Origin: Chryseobacterium formosum
Lineage (GTDB): Bacteria > Bacteroidota > Bacteroidia > Flavobacteriales > Weeksellaceae
Direction of reading: 5' to 3'
NCBI RefSeq assembly: GCF_026460885.1
Contig: NZ_JAOVZW010000015.1
Span: 62,001-126,000 of the forward strand
Length of the DNA stretch: 64,000 nt
Part shown: positions 33,554 to 41,884 of the stretch, piece after piece
Position numbering within the stretch: the first letter of the stretch is position 1
Layout: each line of letters starts with the position of its first letter
Notes under the pieces: generated by a model
Seen by the model: only the letters and a program-made list of their open reading frames with translations
Databases searched by the model: none
Told to the model about the DNA's origin: nothing
Position numbers and translations under genes: made by a program

Positions 33554-34276
33554 ATGAAACTTATTTTAAGTCTGAGTTTACTTTTAAGTTTAAGTATTTA
33601 CAAAGCGCAAGAGCACATCTCTTCGTTTAATGCACTCACCATCACCTATAAGTTTCATCCAAAATTTTTCCTCTATGCTGAAGGACAATCCAGAGGAATC
33701 GAAGAATATACTTATCCTGATTATTACGAAATAAAAGGAGGTTTAGGTTATAATCTTACAAAAAATCACAAACCTTTTGTCGGTTTAGGACGTTACGCAA
33801 CTTACAAAGATCACGCAATTAACAAAGAAGAGTTCCGTGTTTGGTTGCAGGATGTTATTGATTTTAAACAAGGACGAGTAAAGTTTGAAAACAGATTTCG
33901 TATTGAAAAATCTTGGTTTTATGAGCCACAAACTGAGAAAAATTCAGAAAGAATGCGCTACCGTTACCGTTTGAACGTTTCGGTACCTTTAAATGCTAAA
34001 AAAATTGCACCCGGAACTGTTTTCGCAAACGTTTATGACGAAGTTTTCGTAGTAACACCTATAAAGCCTGCTTTTGCAAGAAACAGAGTCTACGGAGGTT
34101 TTGGTTATCAAATTGATGAAAACTTTGGTGTTCTAGGCGGTTATCTTTGGCAAAGAGAATTTGAAGCAAAAGGAAATAAAAATGTACATTTCGTTTATCT
34201 TGCTTTAAATATCAACATCGATGATACCGATAATGATCATAAAAACAAAACCTATCACTTTCCGGGGGCCGATTAA
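33554..34276 (+). CDS. Outer-membrane beta-barrel protein, DUF2490-like
   Basis: A 240-residue exported protein with signal peptide MKLILSLSLLLSLSIYKAQ. The mature chain is a series of amphipathic beta strands (FFLYAEGQSRGIEEYTYPDY, RVKFENRFRIEKSWFYE, MRYRYRLNVSVPL) as in DUF2490 barrels. The function of this family is unknown. The ATG at 33554 was chosen over an upstream in-frame TTG. It follows the TonB receptor gene by about 50 bp and may work with it. Confidence 0.72.
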   Translation: MKLILSLSLLLSLSIYKAQEHISSFNALTITYKFHPKFFLYAEGQSRGIEEYTYPDYYEIKGGLGYNLTKNHKPFVGLGRYATYKDHAINKEEFRVWLQDVIDFKQGRVKFENRFRIEKSWFYEPQTEKNSERMRYRYRLNVSVPLNAKKIAPGTVFANVYDEVFVVTPIKPAFARNRVYGGFGYQIDENFGVLGGYLWQREFEAKGNKNVHFVYLALNINIDDTDNDHKNKTYHFPGAD

Positions 34277-34277
34277 T

Positions 34278-34724
34278 CTAATATTTCTCTGTTAAATATC
34301 GATATGCTTTCAGATATTTATTAAAACGGTGAATATCTTTTGAAGTTAATTCACGATTCACCCTTCTCAAATCCATATTATCACGAAGATCATTTAGTTT
34401 TACGGCAACTGCAAGAGGAGATCTTTCGGTTCTTTTCACAAAATCATCATAGATTTCTTCAGGATCGAATTTTGTAAGACAGCTCACTGCAAATAGAATA
34501 TATTCAGGAAAACCTTCGGATCGTAAGTATTCAAAACTAAATTCTTCGGCATGATCTTCAACTACATCGTGTAAAGCACCTACAATTTTCTCATCCATCG
34601 TTTTGCCATATTCCATTACCCGCATTACGTGAGCAATATACGGCGCATGATATTTATCTTTTTGCCCTTTGTGTGCCTTATCAGCAATTCTTATCGCTTT
34701 ATTTAAAAGTTCTTCCTTTGTCAT
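34278..34724 (-). CDS. HD-domain phosphohydrolase (MESH1/SpoT-hydrolase-like)
   Basis: A 148-residue cytosolic protein with the metal-binding HD pattern of (p)ppGpp hydrolases: IADKAHKGQKDKYHAPYIAH, then ALHDVVEDHAEEFS, and a later VAVKLNDLRDN with the catalytic ND. It has no synthetase or TGS domain, so it resembles the small alarmone hydrolase MESH1, though other nucleotide substrates are possible. I start at 34724: the frame extends to 34748, but the -7 box at 34746-34753 overlaps that start. It converges on the DUF2490-like gene with one base between. Confidence 0.8.
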   Translation of the reverse strand: MTKEELLNKAIRIADKAHKGQKDKYHAPYIAHVMRVMEYGKTMDEKIVGALHDVVEDHAEEFSFEYLRSEGFPEYILFAVSCLTKFDPEEIYDDFVKRTERSPLAVAVKLNDLRDNMDLRRVNRELTSKDIHRFNKYLKAYRYLTEKY

Positions 34725-34745
34725 TCTTAATAGAAAAATAGAATA

Positions 34746-34753
34746 CAAAAATA
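34746..34753 (-). promoter_or_regulatory. -7 promoter box for the HD phosphohydrolase gene
   Basis: Minus strand reads TATTTTTG, 21 bp before the ATG at 34724. Confidence 0.5.
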
Positions 34754-34830
34754 TAAAACAGCTTAGAAAAACTCTATAATTTTAATGAAAAGTTTAACAA
34801 ATTTTATCAACAATTTGATTTAGAGAAAAA

Positions 34831-35130
34831 TTATTTCGAAGCCAACTTTGGAGGTTTAGCTCTGTCTAATAAATTTGGTATTTTTTGTAATATTGTATCT
34901 CTTTTTGCGGCTTTTAAGCTTGAATATAGTTCAGGGTTTTTAGGTTTTGAAACAGGCATTTTGTACAAGTTTACAATAGAACTATCAATCTTTGTAACAT
35001 CCGATGGCTTTACAATAAAAAATTTTTCAATTTCAGGAAGTTTCGTAGAATCAACTTTTAATGGTTTTCTTGGAAAAGTCTGTGCTGAGATTGCTACTGA
35101 ACTTAATATTGTAATTAATAATAGTTTCAT
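34831..35130 (-). CDS. Small secreted protein of unknown function
   Basis: A 99-residue protein with a signal peptide (LLLITILSSVAISAQ). The mature part is basic and rich in proline and lysine (FPRKPLKVDSTKLPEIEKF, then VSKPKNPELYSSLK). No cysteine, no known domain and no sign of a membrane helix. It lies alone, with no promoter box recognised. Confidence 0.6.
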   Translation of the reverse strand: MKLLLITILSSVAISAQTFPRKPLKVDSTKLPEIEKFFIVKPSDVTKIDSSIVNLYKMPVSKPKNPELYSSLKAAKRDTILQKIPNLLDRAKPPKLASK

Positions 35131-35288
35131 TGTTTAAATTTTTATAAGATTAAATTATAGTAACTTAAAACTCCATGTTTTATTATAAAACAACTAATAC
35201 TGTTGGGTCATTACACTTTTTGAGATTTTTTAATCGAGACAATTATTTTTTTGAATTTAATATGATTTAATATGATTTAATAATAAAT

Positions 35289-35318
35289 AAAAAGCGTCTC
35301 AAAAAATTGAGACGCCTT
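35289..35318 (-). terminator. Terminator of the beta-oxidation operon
   Basis: On the minus strand GGCGTCTCAA pairs with TTGAGACGC and runs into a T-rich tail, 23 bp after the acyl-CoA dehydrogenase stop. Confidence 0.85.
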
Positions 35319-35340
35319 GAAATCAAATTTATATAAAAGA

Positions 35341-37131
35341 CTAGTAATGTCCTTTTTCAATATAATGCGCAGCCACTTTTTCAGTTAACGCTACTACATT
35401 CGGACTATTTGTATATTTTGTGAATCTTCTTAATCCTGAAAGCATCATTCTTTGTTCGTCACCTTCTGCGAAAGAAACGATTCCTTCTTTTGCACCAGCA
35501 ATGATTTTGTCAATTGCTTTGTAAAGATTTAACTGAGCCATTGCAGCTTCCACAGAATCAGCAGAGAAGTGTTTCTCAGCTCTTAAAACTGCAGATTCTG
35601 CCATGTAGATTTGGTTAAGAATTTCAGATGCATTTAATAATAAATGTTGCTGTTTTTCAATATCCATCATGAATTTTTGAAGTGCAGCTCCTGAAACCAT
35701 TAAGAAAACTTTCTTAAGATTCGCAATGATGGCTTTTTCTTCGCTCATAAATTCAGAATAATCAGGAACTTCGAACGATGGAATTCCCATCAATTCTTTG
35801 CTGATTGCCATTGCCGGAGATAATAAGTCTAATTCTCCTTTCATTGCTCTCTTTATCAACATTCCAACCGCAAGAAGTCTATTGATTTCATTGGTTCCTT
35901 CATAAATTCTTCCAATTCTTGCATCTCTCCATGCAGATTCCATTGGAGTGTCTTCTGAGAATCCCATTCCACCATAGATCTGAATTCCTTCATCGGCTGT
36001 ATTTTGAGTTAAATCAGAAACAAAAACTTTAAGGATAGAAGCTTCTACTGCAAATTCTTCAACACCTTTTAATTCAGCTTGTTGATGATCCATTCCTCCT
36101 GCAACTAATTCTGCAATTTTATCTTCAACATTTTTTGCTAAACGGTAAGAACCCGCTTCACTTACGAAAACGCCAGTTGACATTTCAGCAATTTTCTTTC
36201 TAATCGCTCCGAAAGTTGAGATAGAAACTCCAAACTGTTTTCTTTCGTTTGAATACTGAATAGAGTGGTTCAAGATTCTTCTCTGTCCGTCAAGGTTTGC
36301 AGCAGCTAATTTAATTCTACCAACATTTAATGCATTCAAAGCGATTTTGAAACCATTATTTCTTTCACCCAGCATATTCTCTACAGGAACCTTCATATCA
36401 TTGAAGAAAACCTGACGGGTAGAAGACGAACGAATACCTAATTTATGCTCTTCTTCACCAAAAGTCAAGCTTTCAGGGTTCTCAAGTTCTGAACGATTAA
36501 TTACAAAACCAGTGATATTTTTATCATCATCAATTTTAGCAAACAAAGTGAAAGTATCTGCAAATCCTGCATTAGAAATCCACATTTTCTGTCCATTGAT
36601 GATGTAATGTTTTCCATCTTCAGATAATCTGGCTCTTGTTTTTCCTGAATTGGCATCTGAACCTGCATCTGGTTCAGTCAAACAATACGCTCCGAATTTT
36701 GTTCCTGTTGCTAAATCAGGAAGATATTTTTTCTTTAATTCTTCGCTTCCGTAAAGTAGAGTAGGAAGTGTTCCGATTCCGGTATGTGCTCCATAAGCTG
36801 TTGCTAATGATCCGTTTCCACCTGAAACATAGTCGCAAGCTAACATTGTGCTCACGAATCCCATTCCAAGACCGCCGTATTCTTCAGGAACAGTAATTCC
36901 TAACAATCCCATTTCACCTAATTTACGCATGGTCTCTTCAGTCAATGCATAATCTTTTTTCTCAAAACGGTCATGGTGCGGAATAACTTCTCTGTCGATA
37001 AATTCCTTAGCAGAATCACGAAGCATTTTTTGTTCTTCAGAAAGTTCTTCTAAAGAAAATATTTCATTAGCAGTAATTTCTTTAATTAAAAACTCACCGC
37101 CTTTTAATGTTTTATTAAGTGTATCACTCAT
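35341..37131 (-). CDS. Acyl-CoA dehydrogenase
   Basis: The FAD enzyme that makes the first double bond in fatty-acid beta-oxidation. The 596-residue protein is longer than the usual 380 because of a C-terminal extension of about 180 residues, as in very-long-chain or FadE12-like groups. Seen are the MGLLGITVPEEYGGLGMG block, YCLTEPDAGSDAN, WISNAGFADTFTLFAK, and YGGMGFSEDTPMESAWRDARIGRIYEGTNEI, with the catalytic glutamate in the last motif. It is the last gene of the marR-fadB-thiolase operon, separated from the thiolase gene by the inserted four-helix-bundle element. Confidence 0.93.
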   Translation of the reverse strand: MSDTLNKTLKGGEFLIKEITANEIFSLEELSEEQKMLRDSAKEFIDREVIPHHDRFEKKDYALTEETMRKLGEMGLLGITVPEEYGGLGMGFVSTMLACDYVSGGNGSLATAYGAHTGIGTLPTLLYGSEELKKKYLPDLATGTKFGAYCLTEPDAGSDANSGKTRARLSEDGKHYIINGQKMWISNAGFADTFTLFAKIDDDKNITGFVINRSELENPESLTFGEEEHKLGIRSSSTRQVFFNDMKVPVENMLGERNNGFKIALNALNVGRIKLAAANLDGQRRILNHSIQYSNERKQFGVSISTFGAIRKKIAEMSTGVFVSEAGSYRLAKNVEDKIAELVAGGMDHQQAELKGVEEFAVEASILKVFVSDLTQNTADEGIQIYGGMGFSEDTPMESAWRDARIGRIYEGTNEINRLLAVGMLIKRAMKGELDLLSPAMAISKELMGIPSFEVPDYSEFMSEEKAIIANLKKVFLMVSGAALQKFMMDIEKQQHLLLNASEILNQIYMAESAVLRAEKHFSADSVEAAMAQLNLYKAIDKIIAGAKEGIVSFAEGDEQRMMLSGLRRFTKYTNSPNVVALTEKVAAHYIEKGHY

Positions 37132-37151
37132 TGTTTTAATTTTTTAGATTT

Positions 37152-37559
37152 AAAGAATAAAGAGAAAAGAATAAAGACTTACAAGTTTAATTTTTTTTGA
37201 AAGCCAGAAATCATTCTCTGTAATTCTGTGATTTTATTTTCTATATTTTCAAGTTTGGACAAATCAAAATAACTTCTGTTTGAAGAAATTATAATTTGAG
37301 TTTGTAATTCGTAAAGAGATCCAAGACTTATTTCCAAAAATCGATTGAAATCTTTATTTGAACTTCTGCTTGAACCTTCAGCAATATTTGAAGCAACCGA
37401 AACAGAACATCTCCTAAGTTGAGATTTTAATCCAAATTCTTCATTTTTCGGGAAACTATCAGTAAGAATGTAGGTGTCATTAGCTAATTCAATAGCCAAC
37501 TTCCAAATGTTTAGATTCTTAAAATTATGTTTCACCTCTGTCTTTTCTCTTTATTCTTT
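37152..37559 (-). mobile_element. Inverted-repeat unit carrying a four-helix-bundle gene
   Basis: A four-helix-bundle gene is bracketed by two exact 19-bp inverted repeats: AAAGAATAAAGAGAAAAGA at 37152-37170, and its reverse complement at 37541-37559. The arms consist of degenerate 7-mers (AAAGAAT, AAAGAGA, and on the left also AAAGAAT, AAAGACT). The unit sits between thiolase and acyl-CoA dehydrogenase genes of one operon, starting 10 bp past the thiolase stop, which is what an insertion would look like. No target-site duplication or transposase is seen. The layout matches the gene-less heptamer elements in this window. Mobility is inferred, not shown. Confidence 0.55.
37179..37535 (-). CDS. 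Four-helix-bundle protein (S23/IVS family)
   Basis: A 118-residue all-helical protein of the family first found in intervening sequences of 23S rRNA and related to the accessory protein of diversity-generating retroelements. The signature is clear: LNIWKLAIELANDTYILTDS, FPKNEEFGLKSQLRRCSVS, VASNIAEGSSRSSNKDFNRF and SLGSLYELQTQIII. Members form pentamers that bind nucleic acid; the biological role is unknown. Here it is not in rRNA but inside a beta-oxidation operon, flanked by heptamer-based inverted repeats, with nothing functionally related next to it. Confidence 0.88.
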   Translation of the reverse strand: MKHNFKNLNIWKLAIELANDTYILTDSFPKNEEFGLKSQLRRCSVSVASNIAEGSSRSSNKDFNRFLEISLGSLYELQTQIIISSNRSYFDLSKLENIENKITELQRMISGFQKKLNL

Positions 37560-37569
37560 GTTCTCTTAT

Positions 37570-38751
37570 CTATAATAACTCAAAGATTGAAGCAGCACCT
37601 TGGCCTGTTCCAACGCACATAGAAACCATTCCGTATTTGTTTCCGCGTTTTCTCATTTCGTCAAGAAGTTGAACGGTTAATTTTGTTCCCGTACATCCAA
37701 GTGGGTGACCCAAAGCGATGGCGCCTCCGTTTACATTTAAGATATCAGGATTTAAATCTAATTCTTTTTTGATAGCAACAGATTGTGATGCGAACGCTTC
37801 ATTTAATTCGATTAAATCAATATCTTTTAATTCTAAACCTGCCTGTTTCAAAGCTTTTGGAATTGCATAAATTGGTCCCATTCCCATGATTCTAGGTTCC
37901 AAACCTGCAGCTGTATAAGCTACTAATCTTGCTTCTGGTTCAAGACCTAATTCTTTTACCATTTCCTCGCTCATAACCATCACGAAAGCAGCTCCATCAC
38001 TCATTTGAGAAGAGTTTCCGGCAGTCACGCTTCCTCCGTTGGCGAAAACTGGTCTAAGTTTAGCCAAACCTTGTAAAGAAGTATCTGCTCTCGGACCTTC
38101 ATCTACTGAAAAATCAAACTTTTTAGTCTGCATTTTCTGGTTTTCATCCAGGAAGTTATATTCAACGGGAATCGGAACAATCTGGTTGGCAAATTTACCT
38201 TCCTGATTCGCTTTTAAAGCCTTCATATGAGATTCAAAAGCGAACTGATCCTGTTCTTCTCTTGTGATATTATATTGTTTTGCAACTTCTTCTGCAGTGT
38301 AACCCATTCCCCAATAATAATCGGGGTTTGTTTTTGCAATTTCTGTTTCAGGAACAGGTTTATAACCACCCATCGGAATGTAAGACATTGATTCTGTACC
38401 TCCTGCGATAATACAATCAGCCATTCCTGCCTGAATTTTTGCAGAAGCAATCGCAATCGCCTCACTTCCTGATGCACAATATCTGTTTACGGTAACTCCG
38501 GGAACCTTGTCTGTATTCAACCCCATTAAAGAGATCAAACGGGCAACGTTTAAGCCTTGTTCAGCTTCCGGCATTGCGTTTCCTACGATAAGGTCATCGA
38601 TTCTGTTTTTGTCTAATTGCGGAAGTTCAGCCATTAATTTTTCAATTACGGTAGCCGCCATTACGTCAGGACGAGTAAAACGAAGGGAGCCTTTTGGCGC
38701 TTTTCCTACCGCTGTTCTAAATCCTTTTACTATGTATGCTTGTTTTGACAT
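37570..38751 (-). CDS. Acetyl-CoA C-acyltransferase (3-ketoacyl-CoA thiolase)
   Basis: The last enzyme of the beta-oxidation cycle, splitting 3-ketoacyl-CoA with CoA. The 393-residue protein has the nucleophile cysteine C92 in VNRYCASGSEAI, the GHPLGCTGTK histidine motif near 353, and the second cysteine in SMCVGTGQGAA near the end. Length is standard for the FadA/FadI group. The gene lies 104 bp after the hydroxyacyl-CoA dehydrogenase gene; the gap holds an interspersed repeat. The inserted four-helix-bundle unit follows. Confidence 0.95.
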   Translation of the reverse strand: MSKQAYIVKGFRTAVGKAPKGSLRFTRPDVMAATVIEKLMAELPQLDKNRIDDLIVGNAMPEAEQGLNVARLISLMGLNTDKVPGVTVNRYCASGSEAIAIASAKIQAGMADCIIAGGTESMSYIPMGGYKPVPETEIAKTNPDYYWGMGYTAEEVAKQYNITREEQDQFAFESHMKALKANQEGKFANQIVPIPVEYNFLDENQKMQTKKFDFSVDEGPRADTSLQGLAKLRPVFANGGSVTAGNSSQMSDGAAFVMVMSEEMVKELGLEPEARLVAYTAAGLEPRIMGMGPIYAIPKALKQAGLELKDIDLIELNEAFASQSVAIKKELDLNPDILNVNGGAIALGHPLGCTGTKLTVQLLDEMRKRGNKYGMVSMCVGTGQGAASIFELL

Positions 38752-38781
38752 TTGTTTTAATTATTTAATTTAAACATACAC

Positions 38782-38834
38782 TTTGTCATGCTGAAAGCAT
38801 CTCTACGAAGTTTAGATTCCTACGGAATGACAAA
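38782..38834. repeat. Interspersed imperfect palindrome, TTTGTCATGCTGAA family, copy 1
   Basis: A 53-bp repeat runs from TTTGTCAT to ATGACAAA. It has inverted ends and an inner ATTCCTACGGAAT hairpin. A second copy with a few changes is at 42902-42957. It sits between two genes of the beta-oxidation operon, so it is transcribed. Confidence 0.75.
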
Positions 38835-38855
38835 GTTTGTGTTAATTTGGAATTA

Positions 38856-41249
38856 TTAATTTCTTAATGGTTTTCCGTTTTGTAACATATACTGAATTCT
38901 CTCCAATGTTTTTCTTTCACCACAAAGTTGAAGGAAAGTTTCTCTTTCAAGATTCAATAGGTATTGTTCAGTTACGATTGTTGGTTCAGAAAGATTTCCT
39001 CCAACCATTACGTTGGCTAATTTATCTGCAATTTTCTTGTCGTGTGCAGAGATGAAGTTTCCTGTTAACATTTGATCAGTTCCCACATAGAACATTCCCA
39101 ATGCATCTTTACCTAAAACTTTTACTTTCTGCTCGATTGGTTGAGTGTAGCCGTGTTCTGCCAAACTTATTGCCAACCTTTTTGCTGTTTTAATCTGTGT
39201 TCTTTTATCAACAGCAACGATATCTTTTCCTTTTTCAAGAATTCCCATGTCGTAAGCTTCATAAGCAGAAGTTGCCACTTTACCCATTGCAATATTCATG
39301 AAGGCTTCACGAAGTCTATTGTTTTTAACATCATCACTGTGGAATTCTCTTGAAGTTCTCAATGTCAACTCCTTTGTTCCACCACCGCCAGGGATTACAC
39401 CAACTCCGGTTTCAACTAATCCAATATAGGTTTCTGCTGCTGCAACAACTCGGTCTGCATGCATAGTCATTTCGCAACCACCTCCAAGCGTCATTCCGTG
39501 TGGAGCAACAACCACAGGAATAGAAGAGTAACGAACTCTCATCATCGATTTTTGGAAATAGGCAATCGCCATGTTTAAGTCATCCCAATCCTGTTCGATC
39601 GCCATCATTAAAATCATCGCTAAATTCGCTCCAACAGAGAAATTTGTCCCCTGATTTCCGATAACCAAACCGTCATATTCTTTTTCAGCTAAATCAATCG
39701 CTCTGTTTAATCCATCTAAAACTTCGCCCCCAAGAGAGTTCATTTTAGAACGGATTTCAAAGTTGATAATTCCATCTCCAAGATCTTCAATCGAAGCTCC
39801 CGAATTACTCCAAAGCGTTTTGTTTTTTCTGATATTATCTAAAATAATAAAGGCATCCTGACCCGGAATTTTGTTGTATTCTATAGAGTTTTTATCAACG
39901 TAAATGCTTTGTCCATCGTCACTAACTTTGTAGAAGGTCTCTACATTTTTCACCCAGTCTGAAACTTCGTAACCTGCATCTTTAGCCAATTCAATACCTT
40001 TTTGAACGCCAACGGCATCCCAGATTTCAAATGGACCGTTCTCCCAACCGAAACCCGCTCTCATGGCATCATCGATTTTATAAACTTCATCAGAAATTTC
40101 AGGAACTTTGTGCGAAACATAAGCGAATAATGCTCCTAAAGATTTTCTATACAATTCTCCAGCTTTATCTTTTCCACCAATTAAAACTTTAAATCTGTCA
40201 ATTGGTTTGTCAATATTTTTAGTTAATTCTAAAGTCGGGAAAGAAGATTTTCCTTGAAGTTCGTATTCTAAAGTATCAAGATTTAATCCGTGAATTTCAG
40301 ATTTTCCTTCTGCATTTTTCACTTTTTTATAAAAACCTTGTTCAGTTTTTGAACCTAACCATTTATTATCAACCATTTTCTGGATGTAATCTGGAAGTGC
40401 AAAAACATCATTGAAATTATTAGCTTCGGCACCGCTGTTACGAACGCCGTTTGCAACCATCACCAAAGTATCCAATCCAACAACATCAGCAGTTCTGAAC
40501 GTTGCAGATTTTGGACGACCGATTACAGGACCAGTCAGTTTATCAACTTCAGAAACAGTTAAACCTAATTTCTGAACATTATGAAGCAAATCCATCATCG
40601 AGAAAACCCCGATTCTGTTTGCGATAAATGCAGGAGTATCTTTTGCTAAAACGGTTGTTTTACCTAGGAATTTTGCTCCGTAATTCATGTAGAAATCAAT
40701 GATTTCAGGATTTGTATCGTTGGTAGGAATAATCTCTAAAAGAGGTAGATATCTAACAGGATTAAAGAAGTGTGTTCCTGCAAAATAATGCTTGAAATCA
40801 TCGCTTCTTCCTTCTACCAGCATATTAATTGGAATTCCGGAAGTATTTGAAGAAACTAAAGTTCCGGGGTTTCTGAATTGTTCGATTTTTTCGTAGACTG
40901 ATTTTTTGATGTCGAGTCTTTCAACTACAACTTCAATAATCCAGTCTGTATTTTTTATTTTTGGTAAATCATCATCAAAATTTCCAACCTTGATTCTATC
41001 TGCGAATTTTGGAGAATAGAGTAGAGCCGGACTTGCTTTTTTCAGTTTTTCAAAGTTTTCAGAAGCGATTCTGTTTCTTACCGCTTTGTCATCTTTGGTC
41101 AAACCTTTTTTCTGTTCTGCTTCAGTTAATTCAAAAGGAACGATATCTAAAAGCGAAACCTCTACGCCAATATTAGCGAAGTGAGCCGCAATACCGCTTC
41201 CCATAATTCCTGAACCAAGAACTGTAACGTGTTTGATTCTTCTTTTCAT
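38856..41249 (-). CDS. 3-hydroxyacyl-CoA dehydrogenase / enoyl-CoA hydratase bifunctional protein
   Basis: Carries the hydration and second oxidation steps of beta-oxidation on one 797-residue chain. The N-terminal half is the NAD-dependent dehydrogenase: VLGSGIMGSGIAAHFANIG near residue 10, SSNTSGIPI, and GTHFFNPVRYLPLLEI with the catalytic histidine. The C-terminal third is a crotonase-type hydratase: GNQGTNFSVGANL, and GMTLGGGCEMTMHADRVVA with GLVETGVGVIPGGGGT. The order is reversed from E. coli FadB, where the hydratase is N-terminal. It lies 17 bp after the marR gene in the same operon. Confidence 0.94.
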   Translation of the reverse strand: MKRRIKHVTVLGSGIMGSGIAAHFANIGVEVSLLDIVPFELTEAEQKKGLTKDDKAVRNRIASENFEKLKKASPALLYSPKFADRIKVGNFDDDLPKIKNTDWIIEVVVERLDIKKSVYEKIEQFRNPGTLVSSNTSGIPINMLVEGRSDDFKHYFAGTHFFNPVRYLPLLEIIPTNDTNPEIIDFYMNYGAKFLGKTTVLAKDTPAFIANRIGVFSMMDLLHNVQKLGLTVSEVDKLTGPVIGRPKSATFRTADVVGLDTLVMVANGVRNSGAEANNFNDVFALPDYIQKMVDNKWLGSKTEQGFYKKVKNAEGKSEIHGLNLDTLEYELQGKSSFPTLELTKNIDKPIDRFKVLIGGKDKAGELYRKSLGALFAYVSHKVPEISDEVYKIDDAMRAGFGWENGPFEIWDAVGVQKGIELAKDAGYEVSDWVKNVETFYKVSDDGQSIYVDKNSIEYNKIPGQDAFIILDNIRKNKTLWSNSGASIEDLGDGIINFEIRSKMNSLGGEVLDGLNRAIDLAEKEYDGLVIGNQGTNFSVGANLAMILMMAIEQDWDDLNMAIAYFQKSMMRVRYSSIPVVVAPHGMTLGGGCEMTMHADRVVAAAETYIGLVETGVGVIPGGGGTKELTLRTSREFHSDDVKNNRLREAFMNIAMGKVATSAYEAYDMGILEKGKDIVAVDKRTQIKTAKRLAISLAEHGYTQPIEQKVKVLGKDALGMFYVGTDQMLTGNFISAHDKKIADKLANVMVGGNLSEPTIVTEQYLLNLERETFLQLCGERKTLERIQYMLQNGKPLRN

Positions 41250-41266
41250 TTGATTATATTTATTAT

Positions 41267-41716
41267 TTATTTTCTGTTGTTTAGATCTGTAGCGATTTTC
41301 ATGATTTCAGTCATTACTTCCTTGAAAGTTTCTAGCTTCTCAGGAGCAATTTTTTCCATGATTCTTTTGTTGAAGTTTACAACAACTTCTTTAGACATAT
41401 TTCTGGAATTCAACCCCTTATCTGTCAGTTTAATGATTACTTCACGTTTGTCCGTGGTTGTTTTTTCTTTATAGATATATCCGTTGTCTTCAAGAAGTTT
41501 GATGATCCTTGTTAGTGAAGTGGGTTCGATAGCCATTTTAGGACCTAAATTCGTGCTTCTAGTTCCTTCTTTTGGGTCAATTTTAAGAAGAGTAAGTGCT
41601 TGAACAGCCGTAGAATCATGCTCTTGAGCAAGCTCAGTATACATTTTGGAAACAGCTAACCAGGTCTGCTTCAAAATGAGATCAACATTTTCGGTTTTAT
41701 CTTTGTTATTATCCAT
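41267..41716 (-). CDS. MarR family regulator of the beta-oxidation operon
   Basis: A 149-residue winged-helix regulator. The DNA-binding core reads TSLTRIIKLLEDNGYIYKEK with the wing TDKREVIIKLTDKG. It is the first gene of the operon, 17 bp before the dehydrogenase/hydratase gene, so it most likely controls these genes and itself, with acyl-CoA as a plausible signal. The start is set at the ATG at 41716 because the longer frame to 41755 would reach past the -7 box at 41744-41751 and end beside the palindromic operator. Two near-identical palindromes upstream are the likely binding sites. Confidence 0.88.
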   Translation of the reverse strand: MDNNKDKTENVDLILKQTWLAVSKMYTELAQEHDSTAVQALTLLKIDPKEGTRSTNLGPKMAIEPTSLTRIIKLLEDNGYIYKEKTTTDKREVIIKLTDKGLNSRNMSKEVVVNFNKRIMEKIAPEKLETFKEVMTEIMKIATDLNNRK

Positions 41717-41743
41717 TATAATTTTTTTGCTAATCGGTTTTAT

Positions 41744-41751
41744 CAAATGTA
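41744..41751 (-). promoter_or_regulatory. -7 promoter box of the marR-beta-oxidation operon
   Basis: Minus strand reads TACATTTG (TAnnTTTG), 27 bp before the ATG at 41716. The proximal operator starts 4 bp upstream of it and covers the -33 area. Confidence 0.6.
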
Positions 41752-41755
41752 GCAA

Positions 41756-41775
41756 ATATTATGCATGCATAGTAT
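41756..41775. promoter_or_regulatory. Proximal MarR-type operator
   Basis: ATATTATGCATGCATAGTAT is a palindrome with a single mismatch pair. It is the same sequence as the distal site except for one base and lies where RNA polymerase would contact the -33 region, so bound repressor would block the operon. Confidence 0.7.
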
Positions 41776-41838
41776 TTATTAACGTTAAAATTTGTTAACA
41801 AATTGATAATGAATAAATTAAATTATATGACAAGCATA

Positions 41839-41858
41839 ATACTATGCATGCATAGTAT
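41839..41858. promoter_or_regulatory. Distal MarR-type operator
   Basis: ATACTATGCATGCATAGTAT is a perfect 20-bp palindrome 83 bp (centre to centre) from the proximal site. Two such sites in one gap suggest cooperative binding or looping. Confidence 0.65.
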
Positions 41859-41884
41859 GTGAATTGAATAAATAAAACCGAGTA

